A DNA stretch of 64,000 nt from Chitinophagaceae bacterium (GCA_022843585.1 JALHNJ010000001.1:682001-746000); one strand, 5' to 3'. Numbered from the stretch's first letter, positions 8,322 to 17,030 are shown. Notes: generated from the sequence alone by a model not told the origin. Made by a program: numbers and translations.

Positions 8322-9797
8322 GTGAGCAGTAGAAAAGCGATTGTTATTGGCAGTGGGTTTGCCGGGTTATCCGCAGCGTCTTTTTTAGCCAAAGAAGGGT
8401 GGCATGTCACTGTAATTGAAAAAAACCCTACACCCGGAGGCAGGGCAAGGCAGCTAAAGGAAAACGGATTTACGTTCGATATGGGACCAAGCTTTTATTG
8501 GATGCCCGATGTATTTGAACGATACTTTCAACAATTTGGTAAAAAAGTTACTGACTATTATTCGCTTCATCGCCTTGACCCTTCTTATCGCATTTATTGG
8601 AACGATGGACACACAAATATGCCGGCCGATTTTACTGAATTAAAAAAGGTTTTTGAAGCAATAGAACCAGGTAGTGCTGAAAAACTCAAAAAATATCTTA
8701 AGGGTGCTGCATATAAATATGAGGTTGGAGTAAATAAATTGGTTTACAAACCGGGCCAGTCACTTTCTGAGTTCATGGATTGGGAAACAATAAGTGGTGT
8801 TTTCAAGCTTCAGGTTTTCTCTTCTATAAAAAAACATATTTATCATTATTTTAAGCATCCAAAGCTCCGGCAAATGATGGAGTTCCCGGTGTTGTTTTTA
8901 GGTGCTCTGCCAGAAGATACACCAGCATTATATAGCCTGATGAACTATGCTGATATTAAAGGCGGTACCTGGTATCCTGAAGGAGGAATGTATGCAATTG
9001 TGGAGAGCATGTACAAGCTTGCTGTTGAGCTGGGGGTAAAATTTAATTTTAATGAAAACGTAAGTGAAATTGTTATTGATAAATCAACCGCCAAAAAAGT
9101 AATTACCAATAAAGGTAGCTATGATACTGATGTAGTGGTAAGTGGTGCGGATTACCATTTTACGGAAACGAAATTATTACAGCCAGAATATAGAACTTAT
9201 ACGGATAGCTATTGGGCCAAAAAAATAATGGCACCATCTTGCCTGCTGTATTATGTTGGGCTGAATAAAAAATTAAAACAACCTGTTCACCACTCATTAT
9301 TTTTTGATGTTTCTTTTGATGTGCACGGCAAAGAAATTTACAAGCAACCGAAATGGCCAACGGCACCATTATTTTATGTAAGTATTTCATCGGTAACGGA
9401 TGAAACCGTTGCACCAGCAGGCCATGAAAATATTGTTTTTCTGATTCCTGTGGCGTCGGGATTGGAAGGAGATACAGAAGAACTAAGAGAAAAATATTTT
9501 TTGCAAATAGCCCGGCGAATGGAAAAGCACCTGGGAGAGTCAATTATTGACTCAATTGTGTATAAGAAATCTTATTCGGTAACAGAATTTGTAAATGATT
9601 ACAATTCGTTTAAAGGCAATGCTTATGGGCTGGCTAATACATTGTTGCAAACTGCAATATTTCGGCCTTCTTGTCAAAGTAAAAAAGTGAAAAACCTATT
9701 TTATACCGGACAGTTAACTGTACCTGGTCCGGGTGTTCCGCCCAGTTTAATAAGCGGTGAAGTAGTGGCTAAACAAGTAATCAAAACAATGAGATAA
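8322..9797 (+). CDS. crtI: Phytoene desaturase
   Basis: FAD-dependent desaturase that converts 15-cis-phytoene to lycopene in several steps at the membrane surface. The N-terminal dinucleotide-binding motif is GSGFAGLSAASFLAKEG, followed by TVIEKN and PGGRARQL. The C-terminal FAD motif reads FYTGQLTVPGPGVPPSLISG. The 491-residue length is normal for bacterial CrtI. The start is a GTG 10 bases after the sigma gene. crtB follows after 17 bases, so the two are surely co-transcribed. A bacterial CrtI beside a crtY cyclase predicts lycopene as the intermediate, although desaturase step number cannot be read from sequence. Confidence 0.93.
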   Translation: MSSRKAIVIGSGFAGLSAASFLAKEGWHVTVIEKNPTPGGRARQLKENGFTFDMGPSFYWMPDVFERYFQQFGKKVTDYYSLHRLDPSYRIYWNDGHTNMPADFTELKKVFEAIEPGSAEKLKKYLKGAAYKYEVGVNKLVYKPGQSLSEFMDWETISGVFKLQVFSSIKKHIYHYFKHPKLRQMMEFPVLFLGALPEDTPALYSLMNYADIKGGTWYPEGGMYAIVESMYKLAVELGVKFNFNENVSEIVIDKSTAKKVITNKGSYDTDVVVSGADYHFTETKLLQPEYRTYTDSYWAKKIMAPSCLLYYVGLNKKLKQPVHHSLFFDVSFDVHGKEIYKQPKWPTAPLFYVSISSVTDETVAPAGHENIVFLIPVASGLEGDTEELREKYFLQIARRMEKHLGESIIDSIVYKKSYSVTEFVNDYNSFKGNAYGLANTLLQTAIFRPSCQSKKVKNLFYTGQLTVPGPGVPPSLISGEVVAKQVIKTMR

Positions 9798-9814
9798 TTT
9801 ATTAATTTAGAATT

Positions 9815-10651
9815 ATGGTTAAGTTGTTTCATACTACAAGTGAAGATTGCAGTCGTATAGTGACAAAAAATTACAGTACTTCTTTTTCTTCTGCCATACA
9901 AATGCTGCATGTTGATTTGCAGACACCTGTTTATAATATTTATGGTTTTGTAAGATTTGCAGATGAAATCGTTGATACTTTTCATGAATATGATAAAGGC
10001 TTATTACTGGAACAGTTCAAAATAGAAACCTATGCAGCTATTGAAAGAGGCATTAGCCTTAATCCTGTATTAAATAGCTTTCAGCGAACAGTTAATGAAT
10101 ATAATATTGATCATAAATTAATTGATGCATTTTTTCATAGCATGGAATTAGATTTATGTAAAACGAAATATGACAAAAAGGGTTATACGGAATATATATA
10201 TGGTTCTGCTGAAGTAGTTGGGCTTATGTGTTTGTATGTTTTTTGCGAAGGCAAAAAGGAGCTGTATCAAAAATTAGAGAAACCAGCAAGAGCTTTGGGT
10301 GCGGCCTTTCAAAAGGTAAATTTTTTGCGGGATATTAAAGCTGATTATACCGGCCTGGCGAGGGTTTATTTTCCCGGCTGTGATTTTGAAAATTTTACGA
10401 CACAACAAAAAAGGGATATTGAAGAAGAGATTAGTAATGATTTTAAAGAAGCATACGAAGGGATTTTAAACTTGCCATTAAAGGCAAAGTTTGGGGTATA
10501 TGTAGCGTACAAGTATTATCTCTCCCTATTTAAGAAAATTAAAAGTATGCAACCGTCTAGAATATTGGAAGAAAGAATTCGGATTCCCAATTACCGTAAG
10601 GCATTAATAATTTTCAGGGCAGGAGTAAAGAATCAGTTGCGATTAATCTAA
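9815..10651 (+). CDS. crtB: Phytoene synthase
   Basis: Squalene/phytoene synthase family enzyme joining two geranylgeranyl diphosphates into phytoene. Two aspartate-rich Mg-diphosphate motifs are seen: FVRFADEIVD near residue 50, and FQKVNFLRDIKADY near residue 170. The 278-residue length is typical of Bacteroidota enzymes. It sits between crtI (17 bases) and idi (2 bases), so translation is probably coupled. The GGPP synthase gene (crtE) needed for its substrate is not in the window and must lie elsewhere. Confidence 0.93.
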   Translation: MVKLFHTTSEDCSRIVTKNYSTSFSSAIQMLHVDLQTPVYNIYGFVRFADEIVDTFHEYDKGLLLEQFKIETYAAIERGISLNPVLNSFQRTVNEYNIDHKLIDAFFHSMELDLCKTKYDKKGYTEYIYGSAEVVGLMCLYVFCEGKKELYQKLEKPARALGAAFQKVNFLRDIKADYTGLARVYFPGCDFENFTTQQKRDIEEEISNDFKEAYEGILNLPLKAKFGVYVAYKYYLSLFKKIKSMQPSRILEERIRIPNYRKALIIFRAGVKNQLRLI

Positions 10652-10653
10652 CT

Positions 10654-11196
10654 ATGCGAGTAGAAAATGTAATATTAGTTGATAGCCAAGACAATCCTTT
10701 GGGAATCCATGAGAAATTTGATACACATGTAAAAGGATTATTGCATAGGGCATTCAGTGTTTTTATTTTTAATAAAAAAGGGGAGATGCTGCTGCAGCAA
10801 AGGGCTTTGGGTAAATATCATAGCGGCGGATTATGGACTAACGCCTGCTGTAGTCACCCCGCTCCCGGAGAGTTAACAGAAAAGGCTGCCTTGCGAAGGT
10901 TAAGCGAAGAGCTGGGTTTTCAAGTACCGGTAGAAAAGGTTTTTGACTTTGTTTATAAAGCAGAACTTGGTAATGGATTAATTGAGCATGAGTTTGATCA
11001 TGTATTTGTGGGTGAGTTTGAGGGAGAAGTTAATTTTAATACTGAAGAAGTATTGAATTATTGTTATGCAGAAGTATCGGAAATTCGGATATCGCTGCAG
11101 CAAAAACCACAGCAGTTTACTGCCTGGTTTCATTTGGCTTTTCCTGCAATAGAAAAATGGTGGGCAGAACATTATCAAATTAAAATGGCAGGTTAA
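10654..11196 (+). CDS. idi: Isopentenyl-diphosphate delta-isomerase, type I
   Basis: Nudix-fold enzyme that interconverts isopentenyl and dimethylallyl diphosphate, supplying starter units for carotenoid synthesis. The catalytic Cys is in TNACCSHPAPGE and the catalytic Glu region is EHEFDHVFVGEFEGE, preceded by a Nudix-like ALRRLSEELGF. The 180-residue length fits type I enzymes. It begins 2 bases after crtB and ends 11 bases before crtZ, so it is an integral member of the pigment operon. Presence of idi here suggests precursor flux is raised together with the pathway when the operon is induced. Confidence 0.93.
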   Translation: MRVENVILVDSQDNPLGIHEKFDTHVKGLLHRAFSVFIFNKKGEMLLQQRALGKYHSGGLWTNACCSHPAPGELTEKAALRRLSEELGFQVPVEKVFDFVYKAELGNGLIEHEFDHVFVGEFEGEVNFNTEEVLNYCYAEVSEIRISLQQKPQQFTAWFHLAFPAIEKWWAEHYQIKMAG

Positions 11197-11207
11197 AATA
11201 TAGTAAA

Positions 11208-11720
11208 ATGGATGTTGTAAGATATATATTGGTTTTGCTGGCAACCTTTATCATAATGGAAGGTATTACATGGTGTACACATCGTTTTGTGATGCATGGA
11301 TTTTTATGGTATCTCCATAAAGATCATCACCAGACAGAGCCGGGATTTTTTGAAAAAAATGATGCTTTCTTTATCATATTCGCCATCCCAAGCATGTTGT
11401 TGATTTATTTCGGCACTTTTGATAAAGTATGGTGGATGCAGGCCATTGGCTTCGGCATTATGGCATATGGCATTGCTTATTTTATAGTGCATGATGTAAT
11501 TATTCACCAGCGGTTCAAATGGTTTACAAGAAGTAATAATTCCTATGTAAGAACTATCCGGTGGGCACATAAAATGCACCATAAGCATTTAGACAGACAT
11601 AAAGGAGAGAGTTTCGGAATGTTATATGTCCATAAAAAATATTGGGAGAAAATTCGCCGGGATAAAAAATTGATGGCCGGCAACCGAAAAGTGGAGTATG
11701 CCCCCGAAGCTGCTGATTAA
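11208..11720 (+). CDS. crtZ: Beta-carotene 3-hydroxylase
   Basis: Membrane non-haem di-iron hydroxylase that turns beta-carotene into cryptoxanthin and zeaxanthin. The histidine clusters of the family are visible: HRFVMHG, LHKDHHQ, HDVIIHQRF and HKMHHKHLDRH. Three to four membrane helices lie between them, including residues 1-20 and the stretch around FFIIFAIPSMLLIYFG. The 170-residue length is normal. No ketolase (crtW) is present, so zeaxanthin is the simplest predicted product of the block. Confidence 0.92.
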   Translation: MDVVRYILVLLATFIIMEGITWCTHRFVMHGFLWYLHKDHHQTEPGFFEKNDAFFIIFAIPSMLLIYFGTFDKVWWMQAIGFGIMAYGIAYFIVHDVIIHQRFKWFTRSNNSYVRTIRWAHKMHHKHLDRHKGESFGMLYVHKKYWEKIRRDKKLMAGNRKVEYAPEAAD

Positions 11721-11761
11721 CTACTTGTTCTAGTTCCTATCTTTAGTATTCAAATCTTTCC

Positions 11762-12916
11762 TTGCTTAGATCCAACTCATACGATTATATTATATGTGGT
11801 GCCGGCTGTGCAGGCCTTAGCTTATTAATGCGGATACTCTGCCATAAAAATCTTGCAGACAAGAAAATCTTACTAATAGACAAAGAGGCTAAAACAAAAA
11901 ATGACCGAACCTGGTGTTTTTGGGAAGCTGCCGATGGTTTTTTTGATGAAATCGTCTTTAAAAAATGGGATCGCATATCATTTTTCAGCAATGATTTTTC
12001 TTCTCCGCTGGATATTGCACCTTATCAATATAAAATGATACGGGGAGCCGATTTTTACACCTATTGCTTTAATGAAATAAATAAAAAAGGCAATGTGGAA
12101 GTTGTATATGGTGATGTGAAAGGGTGTAAATATGACAAGGAGTGGATCATTTTTAAGATAGATGATAAGGAGTTCAGGTTATTAGATGCGAGCACACAAA
12201 TTTTCAATTCTATTTATAAGCCAGCAGAGGTAAAGAAGGGATCTGTCAAATTATTGCAGCATTTTAAAGGTTGGGTAATTGAAACAGCAAAACCATCTTT
12301 TAATCCAGAAGAAGCTACTATGATGGACTTTCGGGTACATCAACAACATGGTACTACGTTTGCGTATGTACTTCCGTTTAGCAACAGCTCAGCGTTAATA
12401 GAATACACTCTTTTTACCAAAAACTTGTTGGAGGATAAGGGGTATGATAAAGCGTTAAAAAGCTATATAAATGAATTTTTGAAAATTGACGAGTACGTAA
12501 TAAAAGAAGAGGAATTCGGTATAATTCCAATGACAAACGAAAGGCTGTCTTTCAAAGGTCAAGATGAATGGATGATAGGAACAGCAGGAGGACAAACCAA
12601 AGCTTCCAGTGGATATACTTTTCAATTCATACAAAAACAATCCCAACAGATTGTTGATTATTTAGCCGCTAACAAATCATTGAATAATCTTCCGGAAACA
12701 CCGGGGCGGTTTAGATTTTATGACAATACACTACTACATATACTCTTTTATAATAAACTGCCCGGCGATCAAATATTTTCGCAGCTCTTTAAAAAAAATA
12801 AACCCCGGCAAGTGCTGAGGTTCTTAGACAATGAAAGCTCTTTACTAGAAGAGTTGAAAATTATCTCGTCGCTGCCCACCTGGCCTTTTTTAAAAGCGGC
12901 CATTAATCAACTGTAA
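11762..12916 (+). CDS. crtY: Lycopene beta-cyclase
   Basis: FAD/NAD(P)H-dependent CrtY-type cyclase closing both ends of lycopene to give beta-carotene. The N-terminal nucleotide motif is YIICGAGCAGLSLL, and the family signature NDRTWCFWE follows. The 384-residue length is normal. The only sensible start is a TTG at 11762, because the nucleotide-binding motif begins within ten residues and no ATG precedes it. It is separated from crtZ by 41 bases, the largest gap in the block. That gap holds TATCTTTA, a near match to the -7 consensus, so an extra internal promoter is possible. It converges with a minus-strand gene 3 bases beyond its stop. Confidence 0.9.
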   Translation: MLRSNSYDYIICGAGCAGLSLLMRILCHKNLADKKILLIDKEAKTKNDRTWCFWEAADGFFDEIVFKKWDRISFFSNDFSSPLDIAPYQYKMIRGADFYTYCFNEINKKGNVEVVYGDVKGCKYDKEWIIFKIDDKEFRLLDASTQIFNSIYKPAEVKKGSVKLLQHFKGWVIETAKPSFNPEEATMMDFRVHQQHGTTFAYVLPFSNSSALIEYTLFTKNLLEDKGYDKALKSYINEFLKIDEYVIKEEEFGIIPMTNERLSFKGQDEWMIGTAGGQTKASSGYTFQFIQKQSQQIVDYLAANKSLNNLPETPGRFRFYDNTLLHILFYNKLPGDQIFSQLFKKNKPRQVLRFLDNESSLLEELKIISSLPTWPFLKAAINQL

Positions 12917-12919
12917 GGT

Positions 12920-13357
12920 TTATTGATCTGGGTCCATTTGCATAAATTCTCTTTTCACAGCTTTGAGCATACTAAATAGTTGGGCCACCTGTATCAGCAA
13001 CAGTACCATCAATGCTAATAAAACATACCAGGGAAGGTTTATTACTTTTACGCCTTCAATTTTTTGAAACTTTTCAATATGATACCCGGTAAGTGCAGAG
13101 CCAAACGCCATGCCTACTAATAAGAATGAAATAAGTGAATACACCACTTTCATGAACATGATTCGCATAGTAGAATACCCCACTTTAAAATTTTCCAAGA
13201 TTGCGGCTGGAATGATCAGTACCAATGCTATCCAGCTCCAGTTTTTGCTAAACCATTCATTGTTTAGTGTCAGATTTAAACCGAGTACCAGCACAATAGA
13301 AAGAAGCCCCCAGGGGAAAATAAGAAAAGTGGAAGGTTTGCGAGATGTAGTTGGCAT
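12920..13357 (-). CDS. Hypothetical integral membrane protein
   Basis: I do not recognise a named family. The 145-residue product has about four membrane helices: residues near 10-28 (FPWGLLSIVLVLGLN), 38-55 (WSWIALVLIIPAAIL), 68-90 (MKVVYSLISFLLVGMAFG) and 110-128 (LPWYVLLALMVLLLIQVAQ), with a charged C-terminal tail. The ATG at 13357 is chosen. A longer frame reaches 13423, but its extra codons would lie inside the terminator of the upstream tRNA gene. It converges with crtY, so it is not part of the pigment operon. Confidence 0.65.
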   Translation of the reverse strand: MPTTSRKPSTFLIFPWGLLSIVLVLGLNLTLNNEWFSKNWSWIALVLIIPAAILENFKVGYSTMRIMFMKVVYSLISFLLVGMAFGSALTGYHIEKFQKIEGVKVINLPWYVLLALMVLLLIQVAQLFSMLKAVKREFMQMDPDQ

Positions 13358-13407
13358 ATTAGTTGGTTTTGTTGTAACAAGAAAGGTAGAAAATATATCG
13401 GAGATAA

Positions 13408-13438
13408 TAAAAAAGCCATCCATTGGTTAAAGGATGGC
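13408..13438 (-). terminator. Rho-independent terminator of tRNA-Arg
   Basis: A 7-base inverted repeat GGATGGC / GCCATCC (13432-13438 and 13415-13421) with a 10-base loop is followed on the minus strand by a run of T residues. It begins 5 bases after the tRNA 3' end, as expected for a terminator. Confidence 0.8.
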
Positions 13439-13443
13439 CTTAG

Positions 13444-13515
13444 TGGCCTCGCCAAGAATCGAACTTGGATCTGGAGCTTCGGAAACTCTTATACTATCCA
13501 TTGTACTACGAGGCC
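13444..13515 (-). tRNA. tRNA-Arg (anticodon CCG)
   Basis: The 72-base gene folds as a full cloverleaf. The 7-base acceptor stem pairs GGCCTCG (13509-13515 read in reverse complement) with CGAGGCC. The D stem is GTAC/GTAT. The anticodon loop TTCCGAA gives CCG. The T arm is CCAAG-TTCGATT-CTTGG. The discriminator base is A and CCA is not encoded. The anticodon stem has one A-C mismatch at its outer pair. A terminator follows at once. Confidence 0.92.
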
Positions 13516-13528
13516 AGAAAAATCGGAG

Positions 13529-14110
13529 CTATTTTATTAGTCCCGGCGCATTGGTAGCGAATATTTTCACCGCAATGGCGAGCAATATTACACCAAAAAA
13601 TTTTCTTACTGCAATCAAACCTGCCGGACCAAGTAGTTTGGCGATTGGCCCCAGTGATTTTAGTACTGCGTAAACAATAATGAGATTAATGAGTATGGCA
13701 ATTAATAGAATTGTTTCCCCATAGTTAGCTCCTCTTAGCGACATAATAGTGGTAAGCGTACCCGAGCCGGCAATCAATGGAAATGCAATCGGTACTACTG
13801 TTGCCGCCTTTACGTTTTGCTCACTTTTAAAAAATTCTAATCCTAATACCATTTCAAGACCGAGAATAAAAATTACGATGGAACCGCCTACAGCAAAGGA
13901 GCCAACATCTAAACCAAGAATTCCTAAAAAAGCTTCGCCGATAAACATGAATAATATCATCAAGGCACCAGAGATCAACGTTGCCTTAAACTCATTCATG
14001 CCGCCCATTTTTTGTTTCAGCGAAATTAAAATGGGAACAGAACCTACAATATCAATTACTGCAAACAGCGTAAATGTTACCGTAAGCAGTTTATTAAAAT
14101 CTATACTCAT
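13529..14110 (-). CDS. MarC/SNARE-type family integral membrane protein
   Basis: MarC (UPF0056) family inner membrane protein, six helices, 193 residues. The start matches the family pattern: a first helix LLTVTFTLFAVIDIVGSVPILISL. A second conserved region contains GSIVIFILGLEMVLG, and VPIAFPLIAGSGTLTTIMSL is the family signature. No clear physiological role is established; older proposals of multiple-antibiotic resistance were not upheld. It lies 13 bases before the tRNA gene on the same strand and after a strong hairpin. Confidence 0.85.
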   Translation of the reverse strand: MSIDFNKLLTVTFTLFAVIDIVGSVPILISLKQKMGGMNEFKATLISGALMILFMFIGEAFLGILGLDVGSFAVGGSIVIFILGLEMVLGLEFFKSEQNVKAATVVPIAFPLIAGSGTLTTIMSLRGANYGETILLIAILINLIIVYAVLKSLGPIAKLLGPAGLIAVRKFFGVILLAIAVKIFATNAPGLIK

Positions 14111-14144
14111 AAAAGAGTTTTGGCAAAAGTAGGATAAGCTAAAG

Positions 14145-14177
14145 AATAAGGCGGCAACAATCTGTTACCGCCTTATT
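14145..14177 (-). terminator. Strong hairpin between CWC gene and marC
   Basis: A 15-base stem (AATAAGGCGG and CCGCCTTATT at the base, extended by CAACA/TGTTA with one G-U pair) closes on a 3-base loop. It starts 5 bases after the stop of the minus-strand CWC gene. No long T run follows on the minus strand, so it may act as a terminator, a processing site or an RNA-stabilising end. Confidence 0.6.
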
Positions 14178-14181
14178 GCAT

Positions 14182-14397
14182 TTACCGATAAATGAATTTT
14201 TCCTTGAATAGTTCTACTTCGTTTTGCAACTGAGTCAAACAGTTGCGGCATAAACAATCACTGTATCTCAATTCTATATATGCTTTTTGCTCTACTGTCA
14301 TTGTAATGCCAAAACATTGACATTGGGTGATGTTTCCCGGCTTACATTCAAAAGCTTTTTTACAACGGGGGCAATTTTTGGTTTCATGCTGGCACAT
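14182..14397 (-). CDS. Cysteine-rich CWC family protein
   Basis: Small 71-residue protein with a zinc-ribbon-like cysteine pattern: CPRCKKAFECKPGNITQCQC near the N terminus and CLCRNCLTQLQNEV near the C terminus. This fits the cysteine-rich CWC family, whose function is unknown. No signal peptide or membrane helix is seen. It lies between the btuB-like receptor gene (9 bases upstream) and marC on the same strand and could share the riboswitch-controlled transcript of the receptor. Confidence 0.75.
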   Translation of the reverse strand: MCQHETKNCPRCKKAFECKPGNITQCQCFGITMTVEQKAYIELRYSDCLCRNCLTQLQNEVELFKEKFIYR

Positions 14398-14406
14398 AAA
14401 AAAAAT

Positions 14407-16347
14407 TTACAATTGAAAGCTTACACCAGCCGTAACATTGAATCGTCTGGTATTGTATCCCAAGAAATCAACATATAATTTGTTGGTAATATTTTTTAAA
14501 TCAAGAAACAGTTTTGCGTTTTTGGCAAACTTGTATTCACCATACAGATCAATTGTACTATAACCCTTTAGTATTTCGGGGGCACCTGCATATATATATT
14601 CATCTCTTTTACTAATAGCATGAATTTGTGTACTTACATAAAATGCATTGGATACTTGTACCCCTGCTGTTAAGTTGAATGCATGTTTTGGGATGCGGTA
14701 CAAATTAAAATACGAAGTATCTTTTGCTAGTGGAGAACCTGTGCCATCAAAAGCTGCGGTTGTTTCACCATTTGTGTACGTATAGTTAGCAGCAATATTC
14801 AATTTGCCCATTGTATAATTGGCTTCTACTTCTATACCGTAGTTAGTTTGTTTTGCCGCATTTAAATAGTTGCTTTCAAATGTGGCCGGGTTAGAGGTAT
14901 ACACTATCGCATCTTTTGTATTCCTATAGAAGCCAACGATTCTTGTTTTAAATGATTTGATAGATAATAGCTCAGTACCAACTTCCCCCACAATCCCTTT
15001 TTCTGCTGTGAGGCCTGTATTACCTGCAAACGCATCAAATAATTGATAGAGTGTTGGTGCTTTAAAGGAAGAGTAAAGGTTAGCAAAAATCTTCGCCTTG
15101 TTTTTTATAAGATAGGAAGGGTTGAAGCTAAAAGTAACATTGGTTCCGTATTCAGAATGAAAATTTAGACGGCTGCCAAGCTCTACGTTAAAATCATTCT
15201 TATTATAGATTACGGATGCGTAAGGACTTATTTGATTCATCTTACCAATTAATGGCTCAGGACTGTAAGGTCCAAATGATCCTGTAGACCAATAGGTTTG
15301 ATTTGTATTATTAAATCTATAATCACCACCAACCAACAATTCCCAATTAGTAAATTTCCAGGCAGTGTACAATTCGGCAAAATGTGTGCGACCGATATAA
15401 TTACTTTTTTGATAAACAGAAAAGGGGTTTGGCTTGTGTAAAGAGTCGTTCAGGTAATCTCTTTCTGCCCGGTTAAAATTATAATTGGCATGAAGCGTCC
15501 CTTTGTTAAAAGTATACACTACTCCCAGTCCTGCTTGTTTATTTATATTTTTTACTGCATAATCTCTTTCATCATTAAATGCTGAAGCATCCAATTCTGT
15601 ATTGTAATTACTATAGGTGCCCGATAAATTGATTTTTATTCTTTTGCCTGCGGCAAAACCAAATCGTCCGTTTGCAACATGCTGGTCGTAACTATCTTTA
15701 TCAAAATTGCCTACGTTGTTTTTATCAGTTGCTGTAGAGAATCCATCAGATGAAAGATGTGTATAGTTTAGAGAGTAGTCGACAGTACTGTTTTTGCTAC
15801 CAATACCAAGTGATTGTTTTAATGTATTATAACTTCCACCTGTAAAGTTTCCATTCACATTTATTTTATTAGTCGTTGCTTTTTTGGAAATAATATTTAT
15901 AACTCCCATCACCGCATCAGAACCATATAAAGTTGATTGCCCACCTTTTAATATTTCAATTCTTTCGATCTGGTCAGTACTAATAAAATTCAAATCGAAA
16001 TAATTGGTAATAACAGAAGGATCGTTGACAGGTATGCCATCTAGAAGAATTAATACATTACCTGCCGATGCGCCACGAATACTCGCCGTTAAGTTGGTGC
16101 CCGGATTATTGTTGGCTCCGATCATAGTGGTGCCCACAACCGTATTAAGCAATTCGCTTAATGTTTTGCCTCCGTTTTTTTCGAGATGTTCCCGGTTAAT
16201 TACGGAGAGCACTTTTCCCGTTTCACTTTGTTTTTTGGGATACTTGTTTGCGGTAAGTACCACTTCGCCTAATGAAGTCGTGTCTTTCTGCGCCTGTAGC
16301 TGACTGCCAATGATAACAGCAGCCACTACAAAAAATTGTTTTTTCAT
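14407..16347 (-). CDS. btuB: TonB-dependent outer membrane receptor for cobalamin (BtuB-like)
   Basis: Outer membrane receptor that would import vitamin B12 or other corrinoids using TonB energy. The 646-residue product has a signal peptide (MKKQFFVVAAVIIGSQLQAQ), a TonB-box-like segment SLGEVVLTANK, a plug domain (about 40-150, with SIRGASAGNVLILLDGIPV and IERIEILKGGQSTLYGSDAV) and a 22-strand barrel ending in an aromatic/hydrophobic strand (VTAGVSFQL). Its leader is a cobalamin riboswitch with a terminator, which is the main reason for calling the substrate. The small CWC gene follows after 9 bases. Confidence 0.85.
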   Translation of the reverse strand: MKKQFFVVAAVIIGSQLQAQKDTTSLGEVVLTANKYPKKQSETGKVLSVINREHLEKNGGKTLSELLNTVVGTTMIGANNNPGTNLTASIRGASAGNVLILLDGIPVNDPSVITNYFDLNFISTDQIERIEILKGGQSTLYGSDAVMGVINIISKKATTNKINVNGNFTGGSYNTLKQSLGIGSKNSTVDYSLNYTHLSSDGFSTATDKNNVGNFDKDSYDQHVANGRFGFAAGKRIKINLSGTYSNYNTELDASAFNDERDYAVKNINKQAGLGVVYTFNKGTLHANYNFNRAERDYLNDSLHKPNPFSVYQKSNYIGRTHFAELYTAWKFTNWELLVGGDYRFNNTNQTYWSTGSFGPYSPEPLIGKMNQISPYASVIYNKNDFNVELGSRLNFHSEYGTNVTFSFNPSYLIKNKAKIFANLYSSFKAPTLYQLFDAFAGNTGLTAEKGIVGEVGTELLSIKSFKTRIVGFYRNTKDAIVYTSNPATFESNYLNAAKQTNYGIEVEANYTMGKLNIAANYTYTNGETTAAFDGTGSPLAKDTSYFNLYRIPKHAFNLTAGVQVSNAFYVSTQIHAISKRDEYIYAGAPEILKGYSTIDLYGEYKFAKNAKLFLDLKNITNKLYVDFLGYNTRRFNVTAGVSFQL

Positions 16348-16380
16348 GTTACATGAAATTTTTGTTGTGACTGCTTCCGG

Positions 16381-16412
16381 AAAAAGTTGTTGGTGAAAAC
16401 ACCAAACAACGG
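16381..16412 (-). terminator. Riboswitch expression-platform terminator
   Basis: On the minus strand, GTTGTTTGGTG, TTTT and CACCAACAAC form a hairpin followed by TTTTT, 34 bases before the btuB start codon. It sits between the cobalamin aptamer and the gene, so it probably stops transcription when cobalamin is bound. Confidence 0.75.
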
Positions 16413-16482
16413 GATAGAAATATAAATGTCCTGCGACTTTTACATCTCATGCCTTTCACCCGAAAGCTGAATGTTGTTTACT

Positions 16483-16680
16483 TGATGTGGCAGGTCTTCT
16501 GGCTAAAGCGATGTTGAAACCTTCCCATTCGGATAAGCCGAAACAGTGGTAACTCTTCAACAATTTTACTCTTAAAGCCCTCCATCGGAGGGTTTGGGAG
16601 GCTTCTTACAGCTACGGGGATAGCGTCAGATTTTGACTGACTTCCCTTTTAACCCCGACAAGTCGGGGACCAAATCTGTG
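16483..16680 (-). ncRNA. Cobalamin riboswitch (AdoCbl/B12 element)
   Basis: The minus strand carries the B12 box AGCCAGAAGACCTGCC (16489-16504). Upstream of it, in the right order, are the other conserved cobalamin aptamer segments: TTAAAAGGGAAGTC near 16640-16652, CCCCGTAGCTGTAAG near 16608-16622, and a CCACTG segment near 16545. A CCCCGAC/GTCGGGG hairpin marks the 5' side. The element precedes the btuB-like gene and a terminator hairpin. Ends are approximate. Confidence 0.9.
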
Positions 16681-16690
16681 CAAATGTAGG

Positions 16691-17030
16691 CAGCACAAAA
16701 TATTTTGGAGGAAGAGTTTTCAACAAGCATGGTGGAGAAGATTTTGTAATCAGCGTTAGTTCCCTTCTATATCATTCAACTAATATTTTTTATTGGAATA
16801 AACTTTGCTGTATTTAATCAGTCAACTCTTTTATTATAACTACATGAAGCAATTCTAAAATCCTTACTGCTATTTTAACAAAGATGAATGTACTGAACGC
16901 AGCTTTTTTGCGTTGAGTGATTACGGTCATCTCTCTTTTACCTTTTCCTGTATTATTTTTTTTACCAAAGCTGCTGTGTTTATCTACCCGCAGAAGATGT
17001 TCATTCATTTTCTGATAAAAAACATATACC
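16691..17030. other. Intergenic region between riboswitch and DUF6089-like gene
   Basis: This 340-base AT-rich divergent region should hold the promoter of the riboswitch transcript (minus) and of the outer membrane protein gene (plus). I see no convincing TAnnTTTG box, tRNA or long inverted repeat. Overlapping short frames on both strands look like chance. Confidence 0.5.
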
